A stretch of 64,000 bases of DNA from Bathynomus jamesi (GCA_023014485.1 JAJOZX010006162.1:182001-246000); one strand, 5' to 3'; counted from the stretch's first letter, positions 24,547 through 36,640 are shown. Notes: generated from the letters alone by a model not told the origin. Numbers and translations: made by a program.

Positions 24547-25159
24547 ATTTGGAATGTCTACTCGACATTTCATAATGACCTTAGCTTTATCAAATGAATA
24601 ATAGCTCTTTTGAAATGTTTGCTTAGTAGGACAAATATTTGGAAAATGAGTTTATGTTAAATTTTTTACATACTGCAAATAAAGACAGATATTAAACATT
24701 TCATTTGTATAATAAGTTAGTTTTCTATTCTTTGCACCTAGACGCATGCGCATTGTGGTTTAAAAAACCTTTGAAGTTGTGACTTAACTCATTTAGTGTT
24801 TCGTGTAAACAATTATTATATTTGTGCATTTATTCATTTATTCAATGTAGGTTTAAGTCTTCAAGGTGTCTTTCATGCATTTATTAATTTTGATTGAAAT
24901 GAATTGAATTCAAAAATCTCTTATTGAAAAAATAAATACAACTTTTCCAATTTTACATTTTTGATTGTTAAAATGATTTTAACATAAATATATAACTGTG
25001 AAATTCGACTATTTATTTAATTTAATTTGGCTCTTAAGGTTTAAGCTTTACTGAGCTTTTAATTGAAAATAAGTTATTATTAATATTATATAAAACTTAA
25101 TAAGAATTAATAATTATAGAATATATTAATCTAATTGGAGCAAGTGTAGTTTACGTCCC

Positions 25160-25380
25160 CCGGACCACATGAAGATCCGTCACCCGAGCCTTTTTTAGAT
25201 AGCTTTACAAGTCTAACTAACGAAAATATCACAACCTAACCGAACCAGTCGTCAAGGGCGTACAGTTGACCTAACGATTTGTTAGGTTACGTCGTGATAT
25301 TTTCCTTAGTTAGACTTATAAAGCTAACTAAAAAAGGCTGGGATGATGGATCTTCAGGTGATCCCGTCCCCATGTGGTGC
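25160..25380. repeat. Foldback with shared palindromic core
   Basis: Inverted repeat with GAAGATC...GTCA-type outer arms and GATCTTCAGGTGATCCC on the right side, the same outer arms as the copy at 50340. The inner arms read TAACGAAAATATCACAACC and the inverse. The centre holds GTCAAGGGCGTACAGTTGAC. Confidence 0.8.
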
Positions 25381-25565
25381 CTCGTGTAGTTTACGTTCCT
25401 CCCCTACATTATCGTAGTGTAGTTTACGTTCCCCTACATTATCCTAGAGTAGTTTGCGTTCCCCAACTTTGTCCACGTATACCTAATCAAATAACACGTT
25501 ACACTAACGAAAATATTACGACTTAACCTAACCAATATATATATATATATATATATGGGTCCGGA

Positions 25566-26418
25566 ATGGTCCCAACGAAAAACCGGGTGGATGAGAGAGA
25601 AGACGAAATAATGAATAACAGCATAATAACGAACAACAATTTAATAACAAATAACGATATAAGCAATATAGTAATACGGAAGGAAGACATAGATGAAAGA
25701 AAAGAAATAAGTAAAGGTGGCGAAGTAGACAAATGGTCCAAAGAGCGAAATGATAAAAATATAATAACTATAAACGTAGAAAATAAACAGCCAAAGAAAA
25801 ATAATGATAATGCCAAAACTAAGAACTTGGAAAATAATAAGAAAGAAAGCAGAAGTGTAGAAAATATCGTATGCAAATACTACGCGAAAGGAAACTGCAG
25901 ATATCGGGATGGGCAATGCATATATGCACATCCCACATTATGCAAAATGCATTACACAAGTGGATACTGTAAGTTTGATAAGAAATGCATGTTCCACCAT
26001 CTTACAGTCTGCAACACTTATGAAAGATATGGGAGTTGCAAATACTAAAAAAAATGTCGATACCACCACCCTCAAAGGAACGCAACGAGGGAGGGAACAG
26101 AAAAAACGAACATCAAAGAAGAGTGCCAATTTTTTAGACGCAGCCAACACATTTCAGCTGCTAAATACTCTCCAGCAATTACAAAACCAGCTGACAAATA
26201 TAAATATAGAAATCCGAGAGCCGGACAGAAGGTACGAATAAAGGCACTTCATGCGTTATCGGGACAACAGGTACCGAGAAAGATAAAAAGAGGTAAATTC
26301 TCGGAGGACCACAAGGCAACGAAACCGGCACCCCGATTGGAAAACAAATCGGAACCACCTGTATGCGAAAAAGAAAGAAAAAATAAAAACAATCCTAGCC
26401 AACATACAGGGCCTTAAA
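25566..26418 (+). pseudogene. LINE ORF1-like protein, three CCCH fingers
   Basis: Starts MVPTKNRVDEREDE. After a Lys/Asn-rich region come three CCCH zinc fingers: CKYYAKGNCRYRDGQCIYAH (CX7CX6CX3H), CKMHYTSGYCKFDKKCMFHH (CX8CX5CX3H) and CNTYERYGSCKY-KKCRYHH, the last broken by TAA at 26046-26048. The same frame continues with FLDAANTF-like residues in a shifted frame. CCCH fingers bind RNA, so the role may be template binding. LINE ORF1 proteins more often carry CCHC knuckles or RRMs. Confidence 0.78.
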
Positions 26419-29405
26419 TCAAACCATTCCACGAACAAAGTTGCATACCTGAAAGGACTCATGCAAGAAGCCGAAGCAGACTTTGCATGCCTCACGGAAA
26501 CTCATCTAAAGGACTGCCAGGCGAACTGTGAAAATTGTGAGTCCTGTATTGACAAAAAAGAAATACAAATTGACAACTATAACATCCTCCGAGCCGACAG
26601 AGCAGTGAGACGTAAAGGAGGATGTGCTATTTACACACGCGAAAGGCACATATCAGAAATGGCTATAAGTACCTCAAACAACTACGTAGAATGTGTAGCA
26701 GCAAAAATTAAAAAATTAAATAATGTACTAATTGTAATGTACAGACCCCCAAACACGCCAACCTCAAAATTTTCAGATTCCATTACAGAGGTAAGAAACT
26801 TAGTGAAAGATCTACACTCTCCAACCCCAAATATTTTTCTCTGTGGTGATTTTAATTTCCCATTCATGAAATATAAAAGGATAGGAAAAAATATATGTAT
26901 ACACCAGGACAAGGGGGGCAACGAGAAGACCAGGAGCAGGTAAAAATGCGACTAGCTTTAGCTGATGAATTTATGTTAACGCAAGAAATAACAGAAAAAA
27001 CAAGAAAAAACAACTGCCTAGATTTGGCATTCACAAACAACAGTAATCTAATTGATAATGTAGAAATATCCCCAACTATGATATCAGACCACAACATCAT
27101 TGAAATAACAACTAATATAAAGGCAACAGGAAAGGAAAGAACACGCACAAGAGAAAGAAGCAAATTCGAAATTTTTAATTTTCACTCCAAATTTATAAAC
27201 TGGGAAGATGTGACATACAACATGGAAGTAATAGATTGGAAAACCATTTTCGAGGCCAAGACAACGGAAGAGATGCTAATGAGAGGAGAAGACGTTAGAA
27301 ATTGTGGAGAAACATGTCCCAAAGATACAACAAAGAGGAAAGAGAAGCAGGTTCGAAAGACAAAAAAGGGCATTGTTCCGAAAAGAAAAAGAGTGACTGC
27401 AAAATTAAGTAATTGTAAAGATAACATCAGAAAAATATTAAATGATAAACTACAAAGTATCGATGTCGTCATACAGGAACTAATCGAGAAGCATACAGAA
27501 AAAGAAGAAGATGACGCTATAGAAGCGATAAAGGCTAACTCAAAGTACTTCTATAATTTCGCAAAAAGAAAGTCGAAAAACCATGCGACTATCGGACCTT
27601 TAAAAAATGAGAACAGTGATTTATCTGATGATCTAACAGAAGTATCTGAAATATTAAAAGCTCAGTATGAATCATCTTTCAGTATCCCAAAAACTGACAA
27701 ATTGATATGCGATAGAAACGCGTTCTTTTAAGAAGAATCACAAGGGAACATTATAACGGATTTCGACTTTACGACAGATGATATTACACAAGCCATCGGG
27801 AAACTAAAAACACATTCAGCGGCAGGACAGGATAAATGGAATGCCACACTGATCAAAAACTGCAAGAATGCAATCGCTGAGCCCCTATACTGGATATGGA
27901 GACGATCATTAGACACGGGAGAAATACCGGGCATCCTGAAGAGCGCGAACATAGTTCCAATATATAAAGGAGGAGATCGATCCGAGGCCAAAAACTATAG
28001 GCCAGTGTCGCTTACATCTCATCTCACTAAAATATTTGAAGGAATAGTTAGACAGAAAATCTATGACTTTTTGGAAACTCAGAAAAATTCAATGATAACC
28101 AACACGGGTTTCGGTCAGGCAGATCATGCCTATCACAACTAATGGAACACTACAACAACATTATTGATTCACTTGAAAGTAATGAAAACTATGATGTACT
28201 ATACACAGACTTTGCTAAAGCGTTCGACAAGTGTGACCATGGAATCATAATACATAAACTGAAATATATGAGAATAACAGGAAAAGTAGGGAAATGGATA
28301 TATAATTTCCTTAGTGAGATGAGGCAAGTCGTTACAGTACAAGGAGTATCTTCATCAGAATCAGAGGTCCTCAGCTCGGTACCACAAGAAACAGTATTAG
28401 CTCCACTACTCTTCATAATCATGCTAGCTGACATGGATGAGGACGTTACCAGAGACAGCACAGTAACATCCTTTGCTGATGACACAAAGATCAGTAGAAA
28501 AATAAGAGACCCAGAAGACATAGGATCTCAACAAACCGACATAAAAGAATCTACAAGTTGACGGAAGACAACAATATGAAGTTTAACACCGAGAAATTTC
28601 AGCTATTACGGTACGGAAAAAGAGAAGACCTAAAATCCATGGAATATTATACCCCAAATGGACAGGAAATTCAGAGAAATTCCAGAGCAAAAGATTTAGG
28701 GGTTGATGACAGATGATGCGAAATTTGAAACAAAATAAGATATCAGTAAACAGAGCAAAGAGAATAACGGGTCAGATATTGAGAACCTTTAAACGAAGGG
28801 ATAGGAATGTAATGATTCCTCTACTGAAAACCCTGATAATACCCAAATTGGAATACTGCTCGGTCCTAACATCCCCATATAAAAAAGAAGACATTAGACA
28901 GCTGGAAGGGATCCAAAGAAGCTTCACAGCCAAGATCAATGGGTGCAAAGAACTAAATTACTGTGAAAGGTTACGAGAACTAGACCTATATTCACTGGAA
29001 AGAAGAAGAGACACACACCATTATTTACACTTGGAAAATAATGGAGAAACTAGTCCCTAATCTTACTCTGAATCCCATAACTCCCAAACAACGGTGGAAA
29101 GTAGAAACGGTAGACTGTGTCGTATTCCCAAATTGAAGGCGAGACAGGGAACATCCTTAACCCTGAAAGAAAATAGTTTTGTAGTGAGAGGACCAAAACT
29201 GTTTAATCAGTTGCCCAAAGACCTAAGAAACACGAAGGGAGTTGCAGTGGAAATCTTCAAAAGAAGACTAGACGCCTGGCTCAGAACAATCCCCGATGAG
29301 CCTGGCGTACCTGGCTATGTGAGGTGGAGAGCGCAAGAATCCAACTCACTACTTCACCAGGCCAACTCGAGAGGAGGGGCGACAAGCTTGACCTTCGCGA
29401 AGTGA
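26380..29405 (+). pseudogene. LINE endonuclease/reverse transcriptase
   Basis: Endonuclease motifs LANIQGLKS, LTETHL, GGCAIYTRE, VMYRPPN, LCGDFNFP and SDHNIIEI appear in order. RT motifs follow: GQDKWNATLIKNC, VPIYKGGDRSEAKNYRPVSL, YTDFAKAFDKCDHGI, and SFADDTKIS (catalytic ADD). The C-terminus reads GPKLFNQLPKDLRN and CAWLRTIPDEP-like residues before TGA at 29403-29405. Damage includes a frame change near 26890, TAA at 27729-27731, a lost base near 28085 (before NQHGFRSGRS), TGA at 28559-28561, a frame break near 28710 and TAA near 29058. Inactive. Confidence 0.88.
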
Positions 29406-29443
29406 GAAATCATCGCGCGGAACCTTTGTAAGGTTGTAAGGTA

Positions 29444-29446
29444 TGG

Positions 29447-29529
<83 letters not shown>
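29444..29529. repeat. (TA)n microsatellite at LINE 3' end
   Basis: About 85 bp of uninterrupted alternating TA. It is probably the LINE's own simple tail or an expansion of it, as a short TA tract also precedes the LINE. Confidence 0.95.
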
Positions 29530-29532
<3 letters not shown>

Positions 29533-29711
29533 GATGATTGGTTAGTTAAGTCGTTATATTTTTGTTAGTTTTAACGTTTTATTTGATGGATTCTTTTGAA
29601 AAATGTCTCCTAAAGATCCTAGTGTAGTTTACGTTCCCCAACTTTGACCGAGTGTAGTTTGTGTCCCCTTTTGCGTGAGGGGGACGTAAACTACACTTGC
29701 TCCAGCTAATT

Positions 29712-32062
29712 TATTATTATTATTGACATAAAATACAAAGTCATAAAATACAATACATAAATACATAAATAGACATAAAACACAAAGTCATTATTGTAGC
29801 TATGATACCAATACTATAAAAGGAAATTTGCTAAGAAATTTGTTAAGGCTTTGGCTAGCAAAGTCTTTCAAGATTAAAAATTCGCCTATGACCCTGACCC
29901 CAGCCATAAACCTAGACCTCTTGATATACAGTAGGTCTACCCTTTGTCCAATCTCTAAGTTAGACAGCCTATATTTTAGAAAAGATATTGATAATGTAGA
30001 AAGGGTTTGGATTAGGGCAACTAAAACGAATTCGAATTCTGGGCAATTCCCAATTTATGCCATTCCCATTTCATGTCATTTTCATTCCCATCCACGTCCT
30101 TTTCTACTTTGGTCTGGGTAAGTTTAAAACTGGTTAGGTTACGATAAGTTAGGTTGTGATTTGTTAGGCTAATGTTAGGTGAGGTTGTGATTGATTGAAG
30201 TAAGTTAGATGAGGAAATATTAGCCATTCCAATTTGGTGCCATTTCAGCGACGTAAACATTATTGCCTCAATTAAGACACGCTTTTGTCAAAATATAGAT
30301 TTTTGACATTTTGACATTTTTATTTGAGGACCAAAACTGGGAATGAAAATGACAAAGTGGGAAGTAATCGTTCAACCGTTTGTCATTTAATTTCTTTCTG
30401 TCTCTGTCTGTGTTTCTGTCGATCTGTATCCCTGTGTGTGTGTGTGAGAGTGTGTGTGTATCTCTCTGTCTGTCTGTTTTATCATATATTTTCTGTTATA
30501 AATGTAATATTTTGTTTTAATATTATGTAAATGAATCGTATTCATGATTTATTCAAAGTTTTATTTATTCTTTCGTTTTATTGACTTTAATATGTAATTA
30601 TTGATTGTTTAAGTAATTAACTCTATTCATACTTAATTTCACTTTGTTAATTTACCTTATTTTAATATTTTGTTAAATTTATATTTAATTCCAATATTAA
30701 TCTTTTTAACTAAACATTTTAGATTAATATACTTATAAATTATTTATTATCTATTGATCAATTACATTAACTGATCAATAAAATTTTTTATTGAAACTTA
30801 ATATATGTACCTTCGTATCTCATCTTACTAATTTATGATATATATGAATTTTTTGATTCATTTATCCACCCATTTATCTCTATCTATCTACTGTCTATTG
30901 TCTCTTTAACTATTTATTTAATAAATTATTTATATTCGAATGTCCAATTTTAAAATTATTTTTAATTATTTTGTAAATGAAGCAGAAGTCACCAACATTG
31001 TGAGGTGTCACCATTCTAATTTCCGGAGCAGCCTTGATGCCGCTCTACCCACAATTCTTACTAAAACCCACCTATTATAATTCAGTGAATTTAATGCATT
31101 CTCTCTTTATATAAATAATTAACAACTTAATTAATGGTAAATTAATGAATGATAAAATATATTAGAAACTCAAATTTCCGCCTTATTAACTCTCTCTATT
31201 ATTATTATGTTAATAATTAATAGTATTTTATTCTAAATTTTTTACCACAATATATAATAATATATTATTATTATTATTATTTTATTATTATTATTATTAT
31301 TATTATTATGATGAGAGTATATATAAGTTAATATAATTTTATATTATATGCATTCAAATTCCTTTAATCTGTCTAATTTTTTACTGGAATTCCATTTAAA
31401 AGAAGACTTTTCACAAATAAATTGTCAGTTAATTGTTAACTAAAATTCTTCGAGATTTACATTTGATTGCTTAGAAAGGGGGTCAAAACCCCATTTTATT
31501 TCCAACTCAAAATTTTAAATAATCAAATTTTAAAATATTTCCCATTCCTGTATTTAACAGGAAAGAGAATCACTGTAAAAACTTAATTACTATTTTAAAA
31601 GGATTTGAATTTGAAAACAAAATTTTATCAACACCCTGTATTCTACGTTCCTTTCTTTACAGGATACACAGTTATTTTTTAATATTTTTAAAATCTAAGT
31701 TTCATAATGTTCTTAAAGAATTTAATGGAAAAAATGTTTTCTTTATATTTTGTCATTGTAGAAATTAAGAAAAATTCTATTTTTAAAAGTCAATTAAATT
31801 TATTCACTTTTGTCTTTAAATCCGCTTTTAAGACGTTAGAAATTTAAAAGTTTAATTTAGAGGACTTTCTCCAAAATATTAACAAAAGTTTGTGGTTCAA
31901 ATTAAATGTAATTTTCATCATAAACTTGTAATTAATATCAGAAGTTAACAAATATAATTTGTTTTGCTTAAATACTATGAGAGAGTGAAATTAACTTATT
32001 GTGAATATTGTGAGTTGAAGATTTGGTGGAAACAAATCGTTGGTCATAATGTGATTTTTTAC
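29712..32062. other. Intron 2 sequence of left FReD gene
   Basis: No gene seen. Bases 29712-30020 resemble 33240-34400 in pieces (for example CTCTTGATATACAGTA). 30130-30200 has scattered GTTAGGTTA words. 30540-31990 mirrors 53110-51660, including the ATT repeat at 31262-31309. GT/CT-rich low complexity lies at 30395-30480. Confidence 0.65.
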
Positions 32063-32548
32063 CTTTCTTGAGATTTTGGTGACCCGCTTCGAGATTCCTC
32101 TCCAGGAACGTGTCCAAACGACCAGAAATCTTGCGAAGAAGTTTAAAATCTTCTTCAGGAACTGAAGAGTCTGCATGTAAGGAGGAAACACAAGTAAATC
32201 AGAAAAGATACACTCTAAATGGGAATAGTATATATGAAACTTCAACTCGACATTTCACTTTTTTTATTTGTATTTATAGGCTATCTGGAAAGGGGTCCCG
32301 ACAAAAGCTCCCGAGGACAAAAGCCCCCATGGACAAAAGCCCCTCAGTTAAAGTGCAAAGTAGGACAAAAGCCCCTCAGTTAAAGTACAAAATAGGACAA
32401 AAAACCCTCAGTTAAAGTGCAAAGTAGGACAAAAGCCTCCATTTTTTATATTATTGTTCATGTGCTAAGAAGTAATCCTAAACAAATATTATAATCTTTG
32501 TCTCTGTTGATTCACTCTAGTTGATCACTCTTTTGTCTACCTGAATGG

Positions 32549-32571
32549 TTAGGTTAGGTTAGGTTAGGAAC
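32549..32571 (+). repeat. Short TTAGG telomere-like tract
   Basis: Four tandem GGTTA/TTAGG units, the arthropod telomere repeat, inside the MULE-like element directly before its coding relic. Confidence 0.7.
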
Positions 32572-32574
32572 GTG

Positions 32575-32678
32575 CCACAAAGGAGCATCAACAGCGTTTG
32601 AAGAACCTATGTCTGGACTATGTGAATGAGAGGAAGACCTTGGAGGAATTTCTCAATGGTGTAAGTCACAGCATTAGG
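32575..32678 (+). pseudogene. Transposase C-terminal relic
   Basis: Open stretch RATKEHQQRLKNLCLDYVNE then RKTLEEFLNGVSHSIR before a stop. The pattern resembles the C-terminus of FLYWCH/MULE-type transposases, which end in a FLxGIxHxL motif; this is a family resemblance from memory. Fits the 9 bp target duplication. Confidence 0.45.
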
Positions 32679-33173
32679 TGGAAGTAAAATGAACTTTAAA
32701 TGAACCTTAACACTTAATGAACTTTTTAATATTGTGCTTCATTTGTTTGATTTTCCCTAGATATTGTATGATGTTCCTTTTACAATGTTCATTTTTATGG
32801 TTGTGTAAATAATTTTGTGCTCCTGTAAAATAGTGAGCTATAAATTTATAATGCAAGTGTTAATGTGTGCTACTGTATAATACTTATAAAGCTGACTTTG
32901 CCTAGATAAGGCATGATGATCCTTTTATAATGTAATTTTTTATGATTGTGGAAATATTAGCGTTAATGTGTGCTACTGTATAATACTTATAATGCCTTCC
33001 TTATTGCAGTCTTATGATACAATAAATGTAATATTTTACAAATCAGAGAAGTGTTCATAAACTGTAAATAATAAAGAATAAAAATAATGATTGAAAAAAT
33101 TCTCATTATTATTTTTCCTAGGGGGCTTTTGTCCTAGGGGGCTTTTGTCCTAGGGGGCTTTTGTCCTACATAC

Positions 33174-35408
33174 ATCTGGAAAAGAGGATCAAATTATTAT
33201 ATTTGTGCATTTATTCTATGAAGCATTAGGATTTGTAAGTTTGTTCCACGTATTTATTAACTTCCCTTATAAGGATAGGCCTAAGATTAAAAAGTATAAC
33301 CTGTGGCCCAGAGCCTTCCCTTAGACCTCGGACTCTTGATATACAGTAAGCTAATTCTAAGTTAATCTCTAAGTTTCACAACCTGTAATCGAGAAAAGAC
33401 ACTGATAAATTAGGAAATGTTGAGGCTAGATCAACCAAAATAATTACATAAATTTAAAGTAAAACTTATGATAAAGCTTAGGTGAATCAGATATGTATTC
33501 ATTTCAAAACGTAGAGTTAGAGTTGGACTACTTCAGGAATTTCAAATGATAAAGGTCTTATGATGTGAATTATATAGGATGTGATTTGATAAGGATACAA
33601 AGTCATTACAAGAAATAATGGATATAAACAGAAAGTTAAACGTTTGGAGAGAGTAATGTTGTGAAGCACTTCTTCATATCAATTTAAATTTGAAGTAAAA
33701 CTTAAACCATCTCAGCTTTCATACATTAGAGAGTTTAGTGTTAGAAAATTGATTAGATATTTCATTAAACATTTCACATTAGTCTTTGAATGGATGAAGG
33801 AAGAAATGATTCTTTAACATAAAATAAGTAATTCTCAGTTGGACTATTTATTTTATTTAATTTGTCTTTTAAGCTTTTGGCTTTACTGGAATCTCAGGTT
33901 AATTAAAGATAAAACATCAGTTAAAAGGTAGTTTTGATTAATAATATATAAATCATGAATAAGAAATATTAATTAATTTAAAGTATATAAACGAACGAAT
34001 AGCTGAAAATTAGACAATGAATTTAAATCACGGTGATGTCATGAAAGTCATTTTGAAAATATATATTTTTATTTAGTTTTATTTATAAATTTATTTATAA
34101 AATAAAAATTACAATATTTCTCTTACGTTACAATAATACTTTAGTACAAAAATTATAATACTGTCAAGTGGTCTATTCATTTTATGTAATTTTGTCCTTA
34201 ATCTTTCGGCTTTACTGAGTTCTCAAATTAATGAGAGATAAATTGCATTATATAAAGTCACCATTAAATTATGATTAATGTACAGAAACTAATAGTAGAA
34301 ATACAGTAGAAATCAAGTTTAAGTTATTGCTATAGATATGAAACCTATAAAAACAGTCATTATTGTAGAAATGATACTAATACAATACAAAGAAATGAAT
34401 GTTAGACACGAGAAATGAACAAGTAATACAGAAATGTACATTTTTACATTATTATCGATCTTTATCAGTATTCCATTATTAATTGAGATTTCAACTTGTT
34501 TTTAAACGAAATATTTTTTTATATCAGCACTTAAATCATCCCATATTTTAAGTCCATCGAAAATGGGTAATTTCTGAGATGAACACAATCTAAATTGAGG
34601 AATAACGTGCTTTCATCTATTTCTAGTCTGATATGAGTGAATTTCTTGATGAGTTACAAAATAATATTTATTTATCCAATGTAAGTTAATGATTTTGTTC
34701 TTATATTTGTAAATGAAAATAAAATGTGCCACTTTGATTACATCTTTGATCTTTAATAGTTTTACTTTGAAGAATGCACTTCAATGATCATAGAAATCAC
34801 AATATATATTATATATTTTATCCTATTTTTAATAATTTGGGAGCCCCTTAAACGCTAATGCGTAAAGGCCAAATTAAATAAAATAAAAAGTCCTGTGAAC
34901 AATTGTTCATTATATTATTGTACAGTGAAAAGCTAAATTGGTCCATACAGACCAACGTTTCTTCAAAATTATTCGTTCCTTTTTCTGAACTGATTATGAA
35001 ACGATCTTAGATTAGAAGCCGTTGGAAAATATTTCCTTTCAGATTCGACTTTGAATCAATTATATTCACTTTCAAAATGTAATTATTCCAAATTTGTCAA
35101 CATTTGAAAATGGACAATTCATTTTATTTTAATCTTTCAAATGAACAATTAAAATTTAAAACGGTATTTTTTCAACAACTTTACTTTACAGTTTAACATG
35201 ACACAAATTGTAATATTTTAAAATTTATTTCTAAAATGAAGATTTTGAAATTTGAAAACAATAAAAGTTGATTAATAAAATAATAAAAGTAAGTAGACTG
35301 CACCCACATACCCACATACCCACACCGGACCTACAAATCAAACTTAACGCTCTATTTTCACCACCGTTTGTTCAGTGTCGATAAAAATAATAATAATTAT
35401 AGTAGTAC

Positions 35409-35440
<32 letters not shown>

Positions 35441-35802
35441 TGGCGCACCAATGACTATATTATTATCTTATATTTAACACAATATTGTAAGATTAATATC
35501 CACTATTGAAAAACTTAAATATATTAAATAGTTTTTATTAAAAATATTTCTTTCGTTATTTTTATTAAAATCTGTTTCTTCATTTAGTGATTGTTTTTTA
35601 TTGTCTACCTATCTATTTATATATCTGTATGTCTATCTGTATGTGTGTCTATTCCTAAAATATTATCGGGTAAACAAAGCGTTGAGAACAAAAAATATTT
35701 ATACTTTTTCTTAATTCAACAACAATACATTTACCTATTTGATCATTAATAAAAACTAATCTCATGGTTATGGTTTTTATGGTAGATAGGAAATGTACTT
35801 AC
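33174..35802. other. Intron 1 sequence of left FReD gene
   Basis: No gene. Mirrors 51360-47407. Contains copies of a dispersed unit (TTTATTTTATTTAATTTGTC then CTTTACTGAG-like) at 33845-33905 and 34175-34240 (plus) and 34840-34895 (minus), and an ATA repeat at 35408-35436. Confidence 0.65.
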
Positions 35803-35951
35803 CACACAACTGTTGATGGTTTCCTTCGAGTCAAACAATACACCACCTTTCACCCCAAAACAAAATGAGGTCAAATTAAAATTAATTTACAATCATTTTC
35901 ACTTTTCTAATCACGAAAACGTTTATTTAAAAGTATTTTAAAAAACAATAA

Positions 35952-35959
35952 CTTTTATA
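35952..35959 (-). promoter_or_regulatory. TATA box of left FReD gene
   Basis: TATAAAAG on the minus strand, 56 bases upstream of the ATG. The same octamer is 55 bases upstream of the right gene's ATG. Conservation in both arms and spacing fit a core promoter; no further elements identified. Confidence 0.6.
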
Positions 35960-36539
35960 AAGGAAATAGAAGAAAGAAGGTGATGCAGAGCAGTACTTAG
36001 GAATAAAAGTGTCAGAGAAGTCGAGGCTTTATTATACCAACAAAATGGAATTTGCACCCATGAAGTGAACGCAGTTATCTCTCTTAATTCGTGTAAATAC
36101 TCAGTGCTAAAGAACATCAGGAAACGCCTTTCTGAATTTCCTCGAAATGTGCGCAACGACCTTAAAACTTTAGTGTACTGAGGGAAGCTTTTTTATGATA
36201 AAAGTTAAAAGTTTACTTCCGATTTTGCAACGCATTTCCTGTTTCGTTTATTCTTTAGGATAGAATTAGGTAAAATATTATTTAAAAATTAGAAAAGATT
36301 ATATTGGTAATTCTGTTTGTATATAAACCCATTAAATATTTGCTTTATTAAAATGAATTATGATTAAAATTAAATTGTTGCAATTAAACATAATTATATC
36401 TAATAAATAAATTATGGCATGCTTAGGACCGATTTCGAGTTTATAAGCCCTTCATCCTAGGTATTATTGCGTTTCATTTGCGAAATTAAGGACGATGGGT
36501 CTATTCAGAAGTTATATTGGTGACCATCATCGTTATAGT

Positions 36540-36640
36540 AAAAAGAGAACCGTGCTCGGATCTCACGTAATGCTGTAAGTCTCCTCCGTCACATGGCCTT
36601 TCCCTTTACGACGGAGGTCAAACGACAAGAAACACATTCA
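36540..36640 (+). repeat. SINE-like tail relic
   Basis: CTCGGATCTCACGTAATGCTGTAAGTC followed by CTCCGTCACATGGCC and GGAGGTCAAACGAC. It resembles the part after the 5S-like head of the SINE at 60560-60783 (CGGATCCCACGTAAAGCTG, CTCCGTCGTATGACC). Mirror copy at 46590-46690. Confidence 0.5.

Larger units (their letters stand above)
25558..29443 (+). mobile_element. Decayed LINE with CCCH zinc fingers
   Basis: A non-LTR retrotransposon with an ORF1-like zinc-finger region (25566-26400), an apurinic-type endonuclease (26380-27120) and reverse transcriptase plus C-terminal region (27700-29405). It ends in a long TA repeat and is preceded by a short one (25534-25557). It landed in the loop of a core foldback: left ...CCTAACCAAT, right ATTGATGATTGGTTAG. 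It resembles jockey/CR1-like LINEs of arthropods; I cannot place the clade by eye. Confidence 0.85.
25137..29703. mobile_element. Foldback with GTGTAGTTTACGTTCCCC repeats
   Basis: Ends GGAGCAAGTGTAGTTTACG and its inverse. Flanks ATCTAATT (25129-25136) and AGCTAATT (29704-29711) look like an 8 bp duplication with one mismatch. The word GTGTAGTTTACGTTCCCC recurs near 25382, 25415, 25446, 29620 and 29650. Inside are a complete core foldback (25160-25380) and a second one (about 25490-25533 with 29540-29590) whose loop received the LINE. Confidence 0.75.
32292..33173. mobile_element. MULE-like element with AGGACAAAAGCCCCC repeats
   Basis: Flanked by 9 bp duplications ATCTGGAAA at 32283-32291 and 33174-33182; the right arm shows one copy at the empty mirror site near 51375. 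Both ends are arrays of the word AGGACAAAAGCCCCC in opposite orientation: five spaced by TCAGTTAAAGTGCAAAGT on the left, three tandem on the right. A 9 bp duplication is typical of MULE elements. The interior holds a coding relic at 32575-32675 and a TTAGG tract. Confidence 0.8.
9917..35896 (-). pseudogene. Left fibrinogen-related gene, probably broken
   Basis: Mirror paralogue of the right FReD gene. Exons: 1 35803-35896, 2 32063-32170, 3 23310-23490, 4 22809-22896, 5 22545-22625, 6 22185-22256, 7 21724-21890, 8 21140-21266, 9 10357-10466, 10 9917-10155 (TAA 9917-9919). Splice sites are kept. Exons 3 and 5-10 have the same lengths as on the right and open frames, with [13 protein letters not shown] in exon 7 and [15 protein letters not shown] in exon 10. 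Exon 1 is 2 bases shorter and meets TAA after four codons. Exon 2 is 1 base shorter. Exon 4 is 88 instead of 99 bases, which shifts the frame, though skipping exon 4 would keep the frame. So the secreted start is lost, unless the indels are assembly errors. Introns 2 and 8 are swollen by transposons. Confidence 0.85.

Noticed and set aside
25523..25931. Hydrophobic proteins on the minus strand
   Set aside because: Shadows of the Asn/Ile/Lys-rich LINE ORF1 region; the plus strand has the CCCH fingers.
29444..29529. Assembly gap filler of TA repeats
   Set aside because: A short TA tract also lies before the LINE, and such simple tails are common for LINEs; no sign of an artificial join, though tract length may be inexact.
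32281..33185. CRISPR-like array of AGGACAAAAGCC words
   Set aside because: Words are few, near-identical spacers, opposite orientation at the two ends, and flanked by a 9 bp target duplication: a transposon end array.
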